64,000 nt of DNA from Acinetobacter dispersus (GTDB taxonomy: Bacteria; Pseudomonadota; Gammaproteobacteria; Pseudomonadales; Moraxellaceae), in NCBI RefSeq assembly GCF_009884975.1, contig NZ_CP041970.1, positions 3,100,001 to 3,164,000 on the forward strand, written 5' to 3'. Both the position numbers and the translations under genes were made by a program. This document shows positions 52,650 to 63,286 of this stretch, piece after piece. The notes beneath the pieces are model-generated. The model made no database searches. It saw nothing but the letters and a program-made list of their open reading frames with translations, and was not told where the DNA came from. Each line of letters starts with the position of its first letter. The first letter of the stretch is position 1.

Positions 52650-53924
52650 ATGTCAGATACGCATATTCCTTTACCTGAACGTTTACGCCCTCGTGACTTG
52701 TCCGAAATTATCGGACAAGATCATTTGCTGGGTGAAAATGCCCCTTTACGTCAGATGATTGATCAAGGGCATCTGCCTTCGATTATCTTCTGGGGGCCTC
52801 CAGGGGTTGGGAAAACCACGATTGCATTGTTATTGGCTCAGGCTGTGGATCGTCCTTTTATCAGCCTATCTGCACTCAATACAGGCGTGAAAGAACTCCG
52901 TGAGGTGATAGCGGAAAGTGGGGACTTGTTGACCCCTGTGGTGTTTATTGACGAGATTCATCGCTTCAATAAATCGCAGCAAGATGCCTTACTCAATGCG
53001 GTCGAGAAAGGCAAAATTACCTTGATCGGGGCAACCACAGAGAATCCTTCTTTTGAAGTGAATAGTGCCTTGCTGTCTCGCTGTCAGGTGTATACCCTGA
53101 ATAATCTGAGTGCTGAGGCGATTCAAACCTTACTGAATAAAGCGATTCAAACGGACAAGTTCTTAAAAGAACGCTTTATCCAGATTGAAGAATATGATGC
53201 GCTGATTCAGTTTGCGGCAGGTGATGCACGTAAGGCACTCAACCTGATTGATTTGATTGCCAGTACCTTTGAACCTGACATTGAGAATATCGTAACCAAT
53301 GCCATCGTCGTTAAAGTCGCGCAGCAAAATATTGCGCGTTATGACAAATCGGGTGAGCAGCATTACGATCTGGTTTCGGCTTTTATTAAATCGATTCGCG
53401 GTAGTGATCCAGATGCAACCCTGTACTGGATGGCACGCATGCTGAAAGGTGGTGAAGATCCAGTCTTTATTGCGCGTCGTATGCTGATTGCGGCATCAGA
53501 AGACATTGGCAATTCCAATCCAAATGCTTTGTTGCTGGCGGGAGAGTGTTTCCGTTCAGTCCAAGCGGTGGGGATGCCTGAGGCGCGCATTATTCTTGGA
53601 CAATGTGCCGTGTATCTGGCCACTAGTCCGAAAAGTAATAGCACCTATCTCGCGATTAACAAAGCCTTGGAACTGGCAGAAAAAACCGCAAACCTGCCAG
53701 TGCCTTTGCACTTACGCAATGCGCCAACCAAGCTGATGAAGCAGCAAGGCTATGGCGTGGATTATCTGTATCCGCATAACTATCCTGAACACTTTGTGTT
53801 ACAGGACTATTTGCCTCCAGAATTACGTGGTACCAAACTGTACGAACGAGCCTTAAATAAACGTGAAGTCGAAGGCGAACGTTTGCAGCAACGTCGTTGG
53901 CAGCAGGAACAACAGCAGCAGTAA
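52650..53924 (+). CDS. rarA: Replication-associated recombination protein RarA (MgsA)
   Basis: A 424-residue AAA+ ATPase acting at stalled replication forks. Walker A is GPPGVGKTT near residue 50, Walker B is [12 protein letters not shown], and sensor [18 protein letters not shown] follows. The C-terminal tetramerisation domain ends with [12 protein letters not shown]. Three consecutive start codons (GTG ATG ATG) occur; the last, at 52650, gives the usual [14 protein letters not shown]. The tail is glutamine-rich. A small hairpin follows at 53931-53956. Confidence 0.95.
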   Translation: MSDTHIPLPERLRPRDLSEIIGQDHLLGENAPLRQMIDQGHLPSIIFWGPPGVGKTTIALLLAQAVDRPFISLSALNTGVKELREVIAESGDLLTPVVFIDEIHRFNKSQQDALLNAVEKGKITLIGATTENPSFEVNSALLSRCQVYTLNNLSAEAIQTLLNKAIQTDKFLKERFIQIEEYDALIQFAAGDARKALNLIDLIASTFEPDIENIVTNAIVVKVAQQNIARYDKSGEQHYDLVSAFIKSIRGSDPDATLYWMARMLKGGEDPVFIARRMLIAASEDIGNSNPNALLLAGECFRSVQAVGMPEARIILGQCAVYLATSPKSNSTYLAINKALELAEKTANLPVPLHLRNAPTKLMKQQGYGVDYLYPHNYPEHFVLQDYLPPELRGTKLYERALNKREVEGERLQQRRWQQEQQQQ

Positions 53925-53930
53925 TCAAAA

Positions 53931-53956
53931 CTCGGTGAAATTCACCGATCATTTTA
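53931..53956 (+). terminator. Weak terminator-like hairpin after rarA
   Basis: CGGTGA and TCACCG with a three-base loop, followed by ATCATTTT. The tail is only partly T-rich. Confidence 0.5.
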
Positions 53957-54029
53957 AAATTGTCCAAAGCAAGATTCCGAATCGCATCGATAGATTTTGC
54001 TTTGGCCTCAATATTCTATTTGTATAAAA

Positions 54030-54914
54030 ATGAACGCAAAAAAAGCAACATTGATTGGATTGGTCGCGATCTTGCTCTGGAGTTTGATCGTTGCCTTGAT
54101 TAAGGATGTGAGTAGTCATTTTGGCGCAGTGGGCGGTGCAGCACTGATTTATACGCTAGCCTCAATTTTCCTGTTTTTCTCGGTTGGTTGGACCAGCCTC
54201 AAACGCTTTCCCAAAACCTATTTGATCTGGGGCAGTATTCTATTTGTTGCCTATGAAATTTGTTTGTCTCTTTCGATTGGCTATAGCAGTAATAATCGAC
54301 AGGCGATCGAGGTGGGGATGGTCAATTATTTATGGCCAACCTTTACCATGGTCGCTGCCATTGTTTTTAATCAGCAAAAAGCCAATTTTTTGATTATTCC
54401 TGGTTTTATTCTTTCAATATTGGGGATCTGTTGGGTGCTTGGAGGAGAGCAGGGTTTTGATTTGGCTAGTATGTTGCAAAATATTCAGCACAATCCATTT
54501 AGTTATGGGCTTGCCTTTATTGGAACATTACTCTGGGCTGCCTATTGCACGCTCACAGCGAGAATTGCGCAAGGAACCAATGGCATCACCCTATTTTTTA
54601 TCCTCGTCTCGGCGGTGCTGTGGATTAAATATGCATTGATGGGGGGCGGCAGCTTTGATTTTGATGGGTCTTCTTCAATTTCCTTATTTTTTGCGGCAGC
54701 GGCGATGGGCTTTGGCTATGCCGCTTGGAATGTTGGGATTTTGCATGGCAATGTGACGTTATTGGCTGGTGCATCCTATTTTATTCCAGTTTTATCCGCC
54801 TTTTTCTCGGCAATTTTACTCAGTACGCCATTAGGTCTTTCTTTCTGGTATGGCGCATTTATGGTATGTTTAGGCTCGATTCTATGCTGGCTAGCAACAC
54901 AGAAAAAACGCTAA
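54030..54914 (+). CDS. yddG: Aromatic amino acid exporter YddG (DMT superfamily)
   Basis: A 294-residue inner membrane protein with ten hydrophobic helices. The sequence follows E. coli YddG closely: KATLIGLVAILLWS, GGAALIYTLAS, YEICLSLSIGY, QAIEVGMVNYLWPTFT and AAWNVGILHGNVTLLA. YddG exports phenylalanine, tyrosine, tryptophan and some dipeptides. The ATG at 54030 is preferred over 53997 because MNAKKATLIG aligns with the usual start. It is monocistronic. Confidence 0.92.
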   Translation: MNAKKATLIGLVAILLWSLIVALIKDVSSHFGAVGGAALIYTLASIFLFFSVGWTSLKRFPKTYLIWGSILFVAYEICLSLSIGYSSNNRQAIEVGMVNYLWPTFTMVAAIVFNQQKANFLIIPGFILSILGICWVLGGEQGFDLASMLQNIQHNPFSYGLAFIGTLLWAAYCTLTARIAQGTNGITLFFILVSAVLWIKYALMGGGSFDFDGSSSISLFFAAAAMGFGYAAWNVGILHGNVTLLAGASYFIPVLSAFFSAILLSTPLGLSFWYGAFMVCLGSILCWLATQKKR

Positions 54915-55041
54915 AATATTCTCTGGTTTAGCTGGGTGTTGCTGCTGCGCTGAACAGTCACTGTATTTTTGTAAGCGACCTCTAGACACTACAGATAAAA
55001 GGTCGCATCATCCCGCTTATCACGGATGATCAAGCTCCACC

Positions 55042-56160
55042 ATGACCACAAACAAAATTAATGCTGCGGAAAGTATCCGAGGCTTGGCATGTCTCGCCGT
55101 TGTGTTGTCACATCTATCACTGACCTTTTTTCCGCAACTGCATAATTTTGATGTCAGTGCTGTACCGCAATATGATTTTTTTGCGCAGTTACATCACTCG
55201 CCCTTGGCCTTCTTTTATTCAGGTACAGGCGCGGTTTTTGTGTTCTTTGTTTTAAGTGGCTTTGTACTGACATTATCCAGTTTTAAAAAGCACAATACCG
55301 CAGCACAATTGAAAAATTCCTTGGTCAAACGTTACCCACGCTTGGCAATTCCAGCCTTCGTCTCTTGTATTATTGCTTATCTGGTGTGTTTTGTGCCTGT
55401 GGATGTGTCGCATGTTTCTGAATGGGGAGCAGCACTCGCCAACCCACATCCGCAACTGGGTACCGCCTTATATGAAGGCAGTATTGGCGCATTCTTATTT
55501 GGCGATTCCAGTTATAACTGGGTGCTGTGGACTATGCAAATTGAGTTGCTTGGGTCACTGGTGATTTATCTGGCTTGCTATCTCTATGGCAAGCTGCCAA
55601 TTCTATGCGGTCTATTTCTCATCATCAGCATTGTGACCGCGTATATGATCTCGCAAACCGTGTTGCTGGGTCTTCTCAGTTTTGTTTTGGGGATGGCACT
55701 GTTTCTCTATGCCGCAGAACTGAGTACAGCAGTTTCAGTACTGCTATTTTTGTTGGGATTGTATTTTTGTGGCGCCCATAACAGTAGCTCAAGCTATCAG
55801 ATTTTTAGCCAGTTCCTCGGTGAACAAACATATGACTACCTCAACTTTATTGGCGGCTTTTGTATTGTTTATGCGGTGCTGAAAGGTAAGTGGTTAGCAC
55901 AGTTTTTTGATCGGTCTGTTTTGGTATTTCTAGGCAAAATCTCATTTTCGATTTATTTAATTCATCTTGCTGTACTTTATGCTTTGGGGATTCCATTGTT
56001 TAATCTATTGCATGTGCAATGGGGTTTCTCCTATTTAAATGCAGGATTATTGGCAAGCCTATTAAGTGTGTTATTGAGCATTGTGTTGGCACAGCCGTAT
56101 AGTCATTATGTCGATGATCTTGCGATTAAAGTCTCGAATAAACTGGCAAAAATGTTTTGA
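55042..56160 (+). CDS. Acyltransferase 3 family membrane protein
   Basis: A 372-residue protein with about ten membrane helices. The start INAAESIRGLACLAVVLSHLSL carries the family's R-G-x-A core and histidine; FVFFVLSGFVLTL and SFSIYLIHLAVLYAL are also typical. Such enzymes O-acetylate surface polysaccharide, LPS or peptidoglycan. There is no attached SGNH domain and no polysaccharide cluster nearby, so the acceptor is unknown. It stands alone. Confidence 0.88.
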   Translation: MTTNKINAAESIRGLACLAVVLSHLSLTFFPQLHNFDVSAVPQYDFFAQLHHSPLAFFYSGTGAVFVFFVLSGFVLTLSSFKKHNTAAQLKNSLVKRYPRLAIPAFVSCIIAYLVCFVPVDVSHVSEWGAALANPHPQLGTALYEGSIGAFLFGDSSYNWVLWTMQIELLGSLVIYLACYLYGKLPILCGLFLIISIVTAYMISQTVLLGLLSFVLGMALFLYAAELSTAVSVLLFLLGLYFCGAHNSSSSYQIFSQFLGEQTYDYLNFIGGFCIVYAVLKGKWLAQFFDRSVLVFLGKISFSIYLIHLAVLYALGIPLFNLLHVQWGFSYLNAGLLASLLSVLLSIVLAQPYSHYVDDLAIKVSNKLAKMF

Positions 56161-56305
56161 ACCGCACACTAAGTCGTGTGCAGAGCCTATGTAGGGCTGC
56201 TCGGAACTTGACCAAACATTACAAAAATAATCAGTGAACGCTTTCTATTACAAGCGGAATCCGCTTTAATCAAAAAAGACATAATAAAAATATGGATTTT
56301 AATTC

Positions 56306-58044
56306 ATGAACCGTACTTATCTCAAACGTTGCGCCTTATTCACTTCTATATCACTGGCTGTTGCGGGCTGTGCAACCACGGCAGTGCCTGTCATTGCAAC
56401 AGAACAACTGTTTTATGGGGCCCCATTCTGACCATGTCAGGCAACAGTCCTGAATATGCAGAAGCCCTGTTGGTAAAGGATGGAAAAATTGTTTTTGTGG
56501 GCTCAAAGCAGCAGGCTGAACGCTTGGCAGATAAAAAAGTTCAATCTATTGATCTAAAAAATAAAACCTTATTGCCAAGTTTTATTGACGCGCATAGTCA
56601 TGTGAATATGGTCGGTTTCCATCAAATGGTGGCCAATCTCTACCCAATGCCTGATGGTCAGGTCTCAGATATCAACTCTTTGGTGAATGTGCTGAATAGC
56701 TGGAAAGTCCAAAATCCATCCGTGATTAAAACTATGGGAGGCTGGATTTTGGGAAATGGCTATGATGACGCACAACTCAATGAGCAGCGTCATCCGACGG
56801 CAACCGATCTAGATCGGGTGTCCCAAGACCAACCGGTGATGATTTTGCATCAATCGGGGCATTTGGCCTCTGTGAATCATAAAGCACTGGAACTGCTGAA
56901 GATCAATCAAAATACCCCAAACCCAGCAGGTGGCGTGATTCGCCGTGAAGCCAATTCAAATGTTCCAAATGGCGTGTTAGAAGAGTCCGCTTTATTTACC
57001 GCAATTGGCTCAATTTTTAAAGATGTACCCCCTGCGGTGATGTTCCAAATTGCAGAAAAAGGCATTGATGCTTACGTAAAAAATGGCTTTACCACAGTAC
57101 AAGAAGGACGGGCGGATCAAGGGACCACGGAAATGTGGCACGCTTTAGCCAAGCAAAATCGACTGCCAATTGATGTCGTTTCTTATCCAGATATCACCAC
57201 CAGCCAAGACTATATGCTTAAGCAAGGCAGCCAGCGAGAGTATGATCATCATTTTCGTATTGGTGGAGTGAAAATCAGTCTGGATGGTTCACCTCAAGGG
57301 AAAACAGCTTGGCTGACCCAGCCTTATCTGGTACCGCCTGAGGGTAAAGATAAGACGTATAAGGGCTATCCTGCCATGAGTAATGATCAGCAGGTCAAGG
57401 ACTATATCAATTTAGCCTTTAAGCATGGTTGGCAGGTGCTTGCCCATGCCAATGGGGATGCAGCGATTGATCAGTTTATTGGGGCAGTGAAAGATGCCAC
57501 AGCAAAACAAGGACTAGCAGATCGTCGTAGCGTATTGATCCATTCACAAACGATTCGCGATGATCAGCTGGATCAGCTTAAGGCCTTAGATATTATTCCT
57601 TCGTTCTTCTCGTTGCATACCTTCTATTGGGGGGATTGGCATCGTCAACAAACCTTAGGCGAAACTCGAGCTGCACATATTTCTCCAACTGCAACGGCTT
57701 TAAAAAAGCATCTGATCTTTACGGAGCATCATGATGCTCCTGTGGTCCCACCGAGTAGCATGATGATGCTGGATGCGACCGTGAACCGAGTAACGCGGAG
57801 CAATTATGTTTTGGGGGCAGAGGAGCGTATTAGCCCATATCTGGCATTAAAGTCGATGACAGATTGGGCTGCGTATCAGTACTTTGAAGATCAAAACAAG
57901 GGTACTTTAAGCCAAGGTAAATTGGCTGATTTGGTGATTCTGAATCAGAACCCGCTGACTGTACCGAGTCGTGAGATTAAAAACATTAAAGTGCTGGCAA
58001 CCTATAAAGAAGGCAAACTGATTTATCAGAACGCGCAGAATTAA
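56306..58044 (+). pseudogene. YtcJ-like amidohydrolase lipoprotein, apparently frameshifted after the signal peptide
   Basis: The main frame encodes a long amidohydrolase. It has metal motif DAHSHVN, DGSPQGKTAW, HANGDAAIDQF, a C-terminal TEHHDAPVVPPS and the usual GKLADLVILNQNPL ending. This frame has no sensible start. In another frame an ATG at 56306 begins a lipoprotein signal (LAVAGC, cysteine at residue 22) that runs to EQLFYGAPF and a stop at 56429. Adding one G to GGGGCCCC (56417-56424) joins them as LFYGGPILTMSG. The intact protein would be 579 residues. It may be a genuine mutation or a sequencing error. Confidence 0.82.
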
Positions 58045-58048
58045 ACTG

Positions 58049-58075
58049 AAAACCGAGCAAGAAGGCTCGGTTTTT
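58049..58075. terminator. Bidirectional terminator between amidohydrolase and TonB receptor
   Basis: The stem AAACCGAGC / GCTCGGTTT is flanked by As and Ts, between the two convergent genes. Confidence 0.9.
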
Positions 58076-58080
58076 GATTA

Positions 58081-60489
58081 CTACCAACGATAATTGATCT
58101 TGCCGTAATAGAACGCACCATTAAAGCCAAAAGGCGAGAACTGGCTATAAGGCAAGCTGCCGCCTGTGGGTTGGTTGATATCGTAGACATCTTTATCAGG
58201 ATATACATCGGTAATATTGTCGCCACCAACCGTGAAGTTCCAGTTTTGATATTGATAAGACAACGCTAAATCGAGTAACCATTTGGCTGAGAATTTTTGG
58301 TCTTTGGCTTCGCCAGAATTACTAAAGGTTTTAAAGCTGCCATAACGTGTGAGATTGGTATTCACAGTGAAGTTTCCAAGCTTATAGTCATTCGCTAAAC
58401 TGAATTTATGTTCAGGAGTACTGCCAGCCAATAAACCGTATTGCTCTCGACGATCCAGACGCGTGAGGTTAATGCCCAGCGCATCTAAGATGGCTGGATT
58501 GCCATCCACATGGGTCACTTTATTTTTATTGTAGTTGTAGGCCAGTGAGGTATTCAGTTCGCCATAAGGCAAATTAGTCCATTTATAGGTCGCAACTAAG
58601 TCAACACCGCGCGTGCGGGTATCGCTGGCATTGTTGAAATAACGAATCGTGTTGAAGTTGGTGTCGGTGATCCCTTTTGAATTCAGGTATTGGCGAACGG
58701 TCGCACTGCTGGCATTGATATTTGAGGACAGGCTAATCCGATTATCAATGTCGATTTGATAAGCATCCAAAGTCACATATAGTTGATCTGTAGGTGTCAA
58801 GACTAAACCCACACTATAGTTTTTAGATTTCTCTGGTTTAAGTTGTTCGGCACCAAGCAGTTGAGCAACGTATGACGTGGTGGGAAAGGTACCTGCTTCA
58901 GCAAATTGACCATTGATCAGCTGTGAAGAGGTTTGGGTGAAATATTGTTGGGCAAGACTTGGGGCGCGGAAACCAGTAGAGGCACTACCACGTACCGCAA
59001 TCGCTGGGTGAATGGCATAACGTAAAGATAATGATGCATTATCGGTGTGACCAAAATCATTGTAATATTCATGGCGATAGGCTGTAGATGCTGAGAGTTT
59101 TTCAGTTAAATTGGCCTCTAAATCCAGATAAGCCGCATAACTGTCGCGTGACCATTCACCAGCATCGGCAGAGCGAAAGCCTGCTAATCCAGAAGAACCA
59201 CTTTTATAATAAGATGCTGGATCACCCGCTTGGATTTGATACTTCTGATTTAAATATTGCGTACCAAAGGCAACATTCAGTGGGCTGGCGAGTGCTGTAA
59301 GATTAAACTCTCGAGAAAGATCAAAATTCACTACCGTTTGTGCATTTTTCAGTGTGCCATTTTGGAATCCAAAAGGCGTGGTAGCGGTGTCTTTATAGAG
59401 ATCGACATTAATGGTCTTGGTATCGACATCATAACGATTTAAACCATAATTCACCGAGGCATCATAATGCCAATCTGACCAATCGCCTTTGATCCCTGCA
59501 ACTGCACCAAAATCATCGAGTTGGCCTTGAATGATGGGTAGATAGCCATTGGGAAACAAGGCAGGAATATTATTGGAGGCGTTGCTTAAACGATAGAATC
59601 CAGCAGTTTCTGCATTACGATGGCTATAGGTCGCAAAAGAATACAGCTCGGCATGATCACTGAGGTCATAACCTAAATTCAAGGCTGCTTTTACCTCATC
59701 GGAATCTGGATCACCAAAACGGAACGTACGCTGTCCATAGGTACTTGATTTGGGATCACGCAGGTCAGGGCCAGCACGATTGGTGGCTTGGCTATCCTGC
59801 CATTCCCCTGAAAAGATCGCGTAACCATAATTATTCAGTTTGGTGCCACCTGAAACAAAGGATTGCTTCTGTTCACCATCTCCTTTGTTATAAACCCCGT
59901 ATTTAATACCTGCTTCGCCATGTGTAGGGTTGGATTTCAAAATAATATTAATCACGCCTGCAATTGCATCGGAACCATAGCGAGCCGATGCGCCTTCACG
60001 CAGTACTTCGACACGGCTAATCGCTGAGATCGGGATCGCATTTAAATCGGTTGGGGCAGAGCCACGGCCAATGGTTCCGCCAAGGTTAATAAAGGCACCT
60101 GTGTGGCGACGCTTACCATTAACCAGAACCAGTACTTGATCAGGTGCAAGTCCTTTCAGTTGAGCAGGTCGAACCAGTTCAGTTCCATCCACCACAGTTG
60201 GACGTGGAAAATTAATTGAAGGAATAATTCGAGATAGCGCCGTGCCGAGTTCATTGGAGCCCGTTCGTTCGGTCAGCTCTTTGGCACTAATCACATCAAT
60301 TGGCTGTAAGGACTCTGTTTGTGAACGATTGTTGGCACGGGTTCCTGTGACGACAATGGTCGCGAGTGTTTTGACTTGTTCTGGTTCGTTTGAATTGTTT
60401 TCAGCTGCGTGCACATTGCTGTATAGAGCAAGCAAAATCAGGCTAGCACTCAGACTTAAAGGAAAATTTCTTAAAATAGGAGTATTCAT
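58081..60489 (-). CDS. TonB-dependent outer membrane receptor
   Basis: An 802-residue active importer. It has a signal peptide (MNTPILRNFPLSLSASLILL...VHA, cut near residue 28), a TonB-box-like ATIVVTGTR and a plug domain (about residues 60-190; VLVLVNGKRR, EVLREGASARYGSDAIAGVINI). A 22-strand barrel ends in YRW rather than the usual YxF. No Fur box is evident upstream, so it may not be an iron receptor; a carbohydrate or small organic substrate is possible. No other transport genes adjoin it. Confidence 0.92.
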   Translation of the reverse strand: MNTPILRNFPLSLSASLILLALYSNVHAAENNSNEPEQVKTLATIVVTGTRANNRSQTESLQPIDVISAKELTERTGSNELGTALSRIIPSINFPRPTVVDGTELVRPAQLKGLAPDQVLVLVNGKRRHTGAFINLGGTIGRGSAPTDLNAIPISAISRVEVLREGASARYGSDAIAGVINIILKSNPTHGEAGIKYGVYNKGDGEQKQSFVSGGTKLNNYGYAIFSGEWQDSQATNRAGPDLRDPKSSTYGQRTFRFGDPDSDEVKAALNLGYDLSDHAELYSFATYSHRNAETAGFYRLSNASNNIPALFPNGYLPIIQGQLDDFGAVAGIKGDWSDWHYDASVNYGLNRYDVDTKTINVDLYKDTATTPFGFQNGTLKNAQTVVNFDLSREFNLTALASPLNVAFGTQYLNQKYQIQAGDPASYYKSGSSGLAGFRSADAGEWSRDSYAAYLDLEANLTEKLSASTAYRHEYYNDFGHTDNASLSLRYAIHPAIAVRGSASTGFRAPSLAQQYFTQTSSQLINGQFAEAGTFPTTSYVAQLLGAEQLKPEKSKNYSVGLVLTPTDQLYVTLDAYQIDIDNRISLSSNINASSATVRQYLNSKGITDTNFNTIRYFNNASDTRTRGVDLVATYKWTNLPYGELNTSLAYNYNKNKVTHVDGNPAILDALGINLTRLDRREQYGLLAGSTPEHKFSLANDYKLGNFTVNTNLTRYGSFKTFSNSGEAKDQKFSAKWLLDLALSYQYQNWNFTVGGDNITDVYPDKDVYDINQPTGGSLPYSQFSPFGFNGAFYYGKINYRW

Positions 60490-60676
60490 TTTGATCTTCT
60501 AACTCAAGTTCTGTAAACATTTGTGAACATGGTAGGAGCATCAAAAAAAATTCAAAAACAATATAAAAACATAAGGTTAGAACAAAACTCGCAAAGCTAT
60601 ATCTATGAAATTTAAGTTGATGATTTATATAGTATTGATATTTAAAATGAAGTTGCTCATTTTTGAATAGGCAATA

Positions 60677-60706
60677 AAAAACCAGCCCCATTGAGCTGGT
60701 TTTTAT
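60677..60706 (-). terminator. Terminator of the dapA-bamC-purC operon
   Basis: The stem AAAAACCAGC / GCTGGTTTTT with an eight-base loop gives Ts in the minus direction, 26 bases past the purC stop. Confidence 0.9.
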
Positions 60707-60729
60707 GTGTGCTAGAGGTTTAGCCAGAC

Positions 60730-61449
60730 TTAGATATTGTCTAAGTTAATGCCTAAACGTGCAGCAACTTCTTCATACGCTTCAACCACACCACCTAAAC
60801 CTTGGCGGAAACGGTCTTTATCCAGTTTTTTCTTGGTGTCTTTGTCCCATAAACGACAACCGTCTGGAGAGAATTCATCACCCAAAACGATACGGTCATG
60901 GAATACACCGAATTCAAGTTTGAAATCAACCAGAATCATATTACCTGCATCGAATAATGCTTTCAGTACATCATTCACTTGGTAAGTGAGTTCTTTCATT
61001 TTTTCAAGTTGTTCCGCCGTTGCCCAACCTAAAGCAATCGCTTGAGATTCGTTCACCATTGGATCGCCAAGTGCATCATCTTTAAAGAATAATTCAAATG
61101 TTGGCGGTGTTAATTCTTTGCCTTCTTCAACGCCTAAACGACGGCAAAGTGAACCAGCAGCATAGTTACGAATGACACATTCAACTGGAATCATCTGAAG
61201 TTTTTTAACCAGTACTTCAGTTGGAGAAAGCAATTTTTCAAAATGCGTTTCGATACCTGCTTCAGCCAGTTTTTCCATGATGAAGGCGTTAAAACGGTTG
61301 TTGACCTTGCCCTTACGATCGAGTTGCTCAATTTTTTCGCCATTAAATGCCGAGGCATCATCACGAAAGACCAAAATCAGGTGATCAGCGTTATCTGTCT
61401 CGTATACAGATTTTGCTTTACCAGTATAGAGCAAGGTTTGTTTTAACAT
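60730..61449 (-). CDS. purC: Phosphoribosylaminoimidazole-succinocarboxamide synthase PurC
   Basis: PurC is the SAICAR synthetase of purine biosynthesis, joining CAIR and aspartate with ATP. The 239-residue protein starts with [13 protein letters not shown] and contains the substrate motifs [18 protein letters not shown] and [20 protein letters not shown]. Length matches E. coli (237). It is third in the dapA-bamC-purC operon, 35 bases after bamC, the same order as in E. coli. AAGG lies upstream of the ATG. Confidence 0.97.
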   Translation of the reverse strand: MLKQTLLYTGKAKSVYETDNADHLILVFRDDASAFNGEKIEQLDRKGKVNNRFNAFIMEKLAEAGIETHFEKLLSPTEVLVKKLQMIPVECVIRNYAAGSLCRRLGVEEGKELTPPTFELFFKDDALGDPMVNESQAIALGWATAEQLEKMKELTYQVNDVLKALFDAGNMILVDFKLEFGVFHDRIVLGDEFSPDGCRLWDKDTKKKLDKDRFRQGLGGVVEAYEEVAARLGINLDNI

Positions 61450-61484
61450 GGAGGAACCTTTTGAAAAATATGCCTAGTAAACGA

Positions 61485-62090
61485 CTAGGCTGGCCAATTT
61501 TGGTAAATCTGGGCTAACACTTCAGTTGCAACTTTAGGGTCGGCAAAGGTGGTGTCAGGTTTGAAGAGGGCAATGGTATTGCTTGAACCAACAGCAGAAA
61601 GCTTCAATACGTAGTTTTGATTGTCAACCTGAATGGTTGCTTCATAACCATGATCTGCTTGAGAGATGACTTTGTAGTTGAGGCTGCTGACCGTTGCAAA
61701 GGCATATTGCCAAGCACTTGCTGTTGGACCTTCCACTTTCAGTAATGGGTTTTTATTACCATCCATCACCAGTTGTGGACGACCCAAGCTGGTTGCTGTC
61801 GCTTCAGTGGTATTGCTTGTAGTTTGCATTGACTCTGGGCGAGGTAATGCATAACGGTTGCCAGTCTTGCTTTCAAATGTTGGCGCATGTTGAATCGCTA
61901 GTGGATCAACCGTCGGTGCTGGATACAATGGCGTGAATGGTCTTACCGTTGCATTCTCAGGGAACTTGAGTGGTTCAAGCGCTTGCGCTTTTTTATAATC
62001 TAAAGAATGATTATTGAGGGCAAAACGACCACAACCAGCCAAACTTAAAGCTGAAATGACTAGGACAACACCAAGACGTAATTGCATCAT
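61485..62090 (-). CDS. bamC: BamC-like outer membrane assembly lipoprotein
   Basis: A 201-residue lipoprotein (signal ALSLAGC, cysteine at residue 20). In E. coli, BamC is a non-essential part of the outer-membrane beta-barrel assembly machine. This protein keeps an N-terminal unstructured segment and one helix-grip domain (about residues 110-198). It is much shorter than E. coli BamC (344), so it seems to lack the second domain. The assignment rests on the dapA-bamC-purC gene order and domain type more than on sequence identity. It lies 12 bases after dapA. Confidence 0.8.
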   Translation of the reverse strand: MMQLRLGVVLVISALSLAGCGRFALNNHSLDYKKAQALEPLKFPENATVRPFTPLYPAPTVDPLAIQHAPTFESKTGNRYALPRPESMQTTSNTTEATATSLGRPQLVMDGNKNPLLKVEGPTASAWQYAFATVSSLNYKVISQADHGYEATIQVDNQNYVLKLSAVGSSNTIALFKPDTTFADPKVATEVLAQIYQNWPA

Positions 62091-62102
62091 AAATTGCTCG
62101 TA

Positions 62103-62996
62103 TTAAATAATGCCCGCAGTTTTTAAATCTGTGCGGAGCGGTTCACGATATTGTTCTGCTAGAGCGGTTAGTGGCAGGCGTAAACCTGTACTAATGTATC
62201 CCATCTCATGCAACGCCCATTTCACAGGAATTGGGTTTGATTCGCAAAACAAAATATTGTGTAGATTTGCAATTTGTTGATTCAGATTTTGCGCTTTTGC
62301 TTTATCACCCGCCAAGGCAGCTTCACAAACTTCGCTCATTTGTTTTGGTGCAACATTGGCTGTTACAGAAATATTACCTTTAGCACCTAATAAAATCAGT
62401 TCCCAAGCAGTTTCGTCATCGCCTGAGTAAACTGCGATTTTACCATTTAAACCTTCGATGAGGGCTTGACCACGTGGTACATCGCCTGTTGCATCTTTAA
62501 TCCCAACAATGTTTTTAACATCGGCTAAACGAATGACAGTTTCATTTTGCATATCAACGCCAGTACGACCTGGAACATTATAAAGAATTTGTGGAATATC
62601 AACTGCTTCAGCAATTGCTTTATAGTGTTGATATAAGCCTTCTTGTGTTGGTTTATTATAATATGGCGTAACGAGCAATGCCGCATCGGCACCGAGCTCT
62701 TTCGCTGCTTTAGTGAGTTCGATTGCTTCGTGAGTTGAGTTTGCACCTGTGCCCGCGATAATTGGGATGCGTTTATTGGCTACACGAATCACTTCTTTGA
62801 TGACTTGTGTGTGTTCTTCCATGCTTAATGTAGACGCTTCGCCCGTTGTGCCAACAGCAACAATACTATGTGTACCTTGTTGGACATGCCACTCAACGAG
62901 CTTCTCAAGGCTCTTCCAATCTACGCGACCATCTTCAAACATAGGGGTGACGAGTGCGACAATTGAACCTTGAATATTCTGTGCTAGCTGAGTCAT
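62103..62996 (-). CDS. dapA: 4-hydroxy-tetrahydrodipicolinate synthase DapA
   Basis: DapA condenses pyruvate and aspartate semialdehyde, the first committed step to lysine and diaminopimelate. The 297-residue TIM barrel has the Schiff-base lysine in IVGIKDATGD, the VGTTGEAST phosphate-like loop and the catalytic tyrosine in LYNVPGRTG. Length matches E. coli (292). It is the first gene of the operon with bamC and purC; about 290 bases upstream, shared with the divergent pncA, must contain its promoter. Confidence 0.97.
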   Translation of the reverse strand: MTQLAQNIQGSIVALVTPMFEDGRVDWKSLEKLVEWHVQQGTHSIVAVGTTGEASTLSMEEHTQVIKEVIRVANKRIPIIAGTGANSTHEAIELTKAAKELGADAALLVTPYYNKPTQEGLYQHYKAIAEAVDIPQILYNVPGRTGVDMQNETVIRLADVKNIVGIKDATGDVPRGQALIEGLNGKIAVYSGDDETAWELILLGAKGNISVTANVAPKQMSEVCEAALAGDKAKAQNLNQQIANLHNILFCESNPIPVKWALHEMGYISTGLRLPLTALAEQYREPLRTDLKTAGII

Positions 62997-63286
62997 TTTA
63001 AAAAACTATCCTATTTTCCCATCCGAGATTGAATTAGTTGAAACGAAATATTGGATGGTTGCAGTATTTTGATTCGCCGTTCAATAATGAATTCGATTGA
63101 ATGACAATTATGCAAATTATGACTGATCAGCGGCATAAGAACAATATGCTTTAGTCAAACAGCTGAAAACTTTCATTCATCTTTGTCCTGAATGATTTTC
63201 ATCTTATGAAATGTTGATGCATGGCTAGTCAGGCGAAGGCTGGCAGCGTATGGTATAGCAAGAAGTGATCTAGATTGAATAATGAG

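Noticed and set aside
46550-58044. Programmed ribosomal frameshifting or transcriptional slippage at the three broken genes
   Set aside because: The A6 and G4C4 runs are shorter than typical slippage tracts, no stimulatory structure is evident, and none of these families is known to use recoding. Kept only as a remote option for the A6 site.
58081-60620. A Fur box upstream of the TonB-dependent receptor
   Set aside because: No GATAATGATAATC-like palindrome is visible before the start codon, so I do not claim iron regulation.
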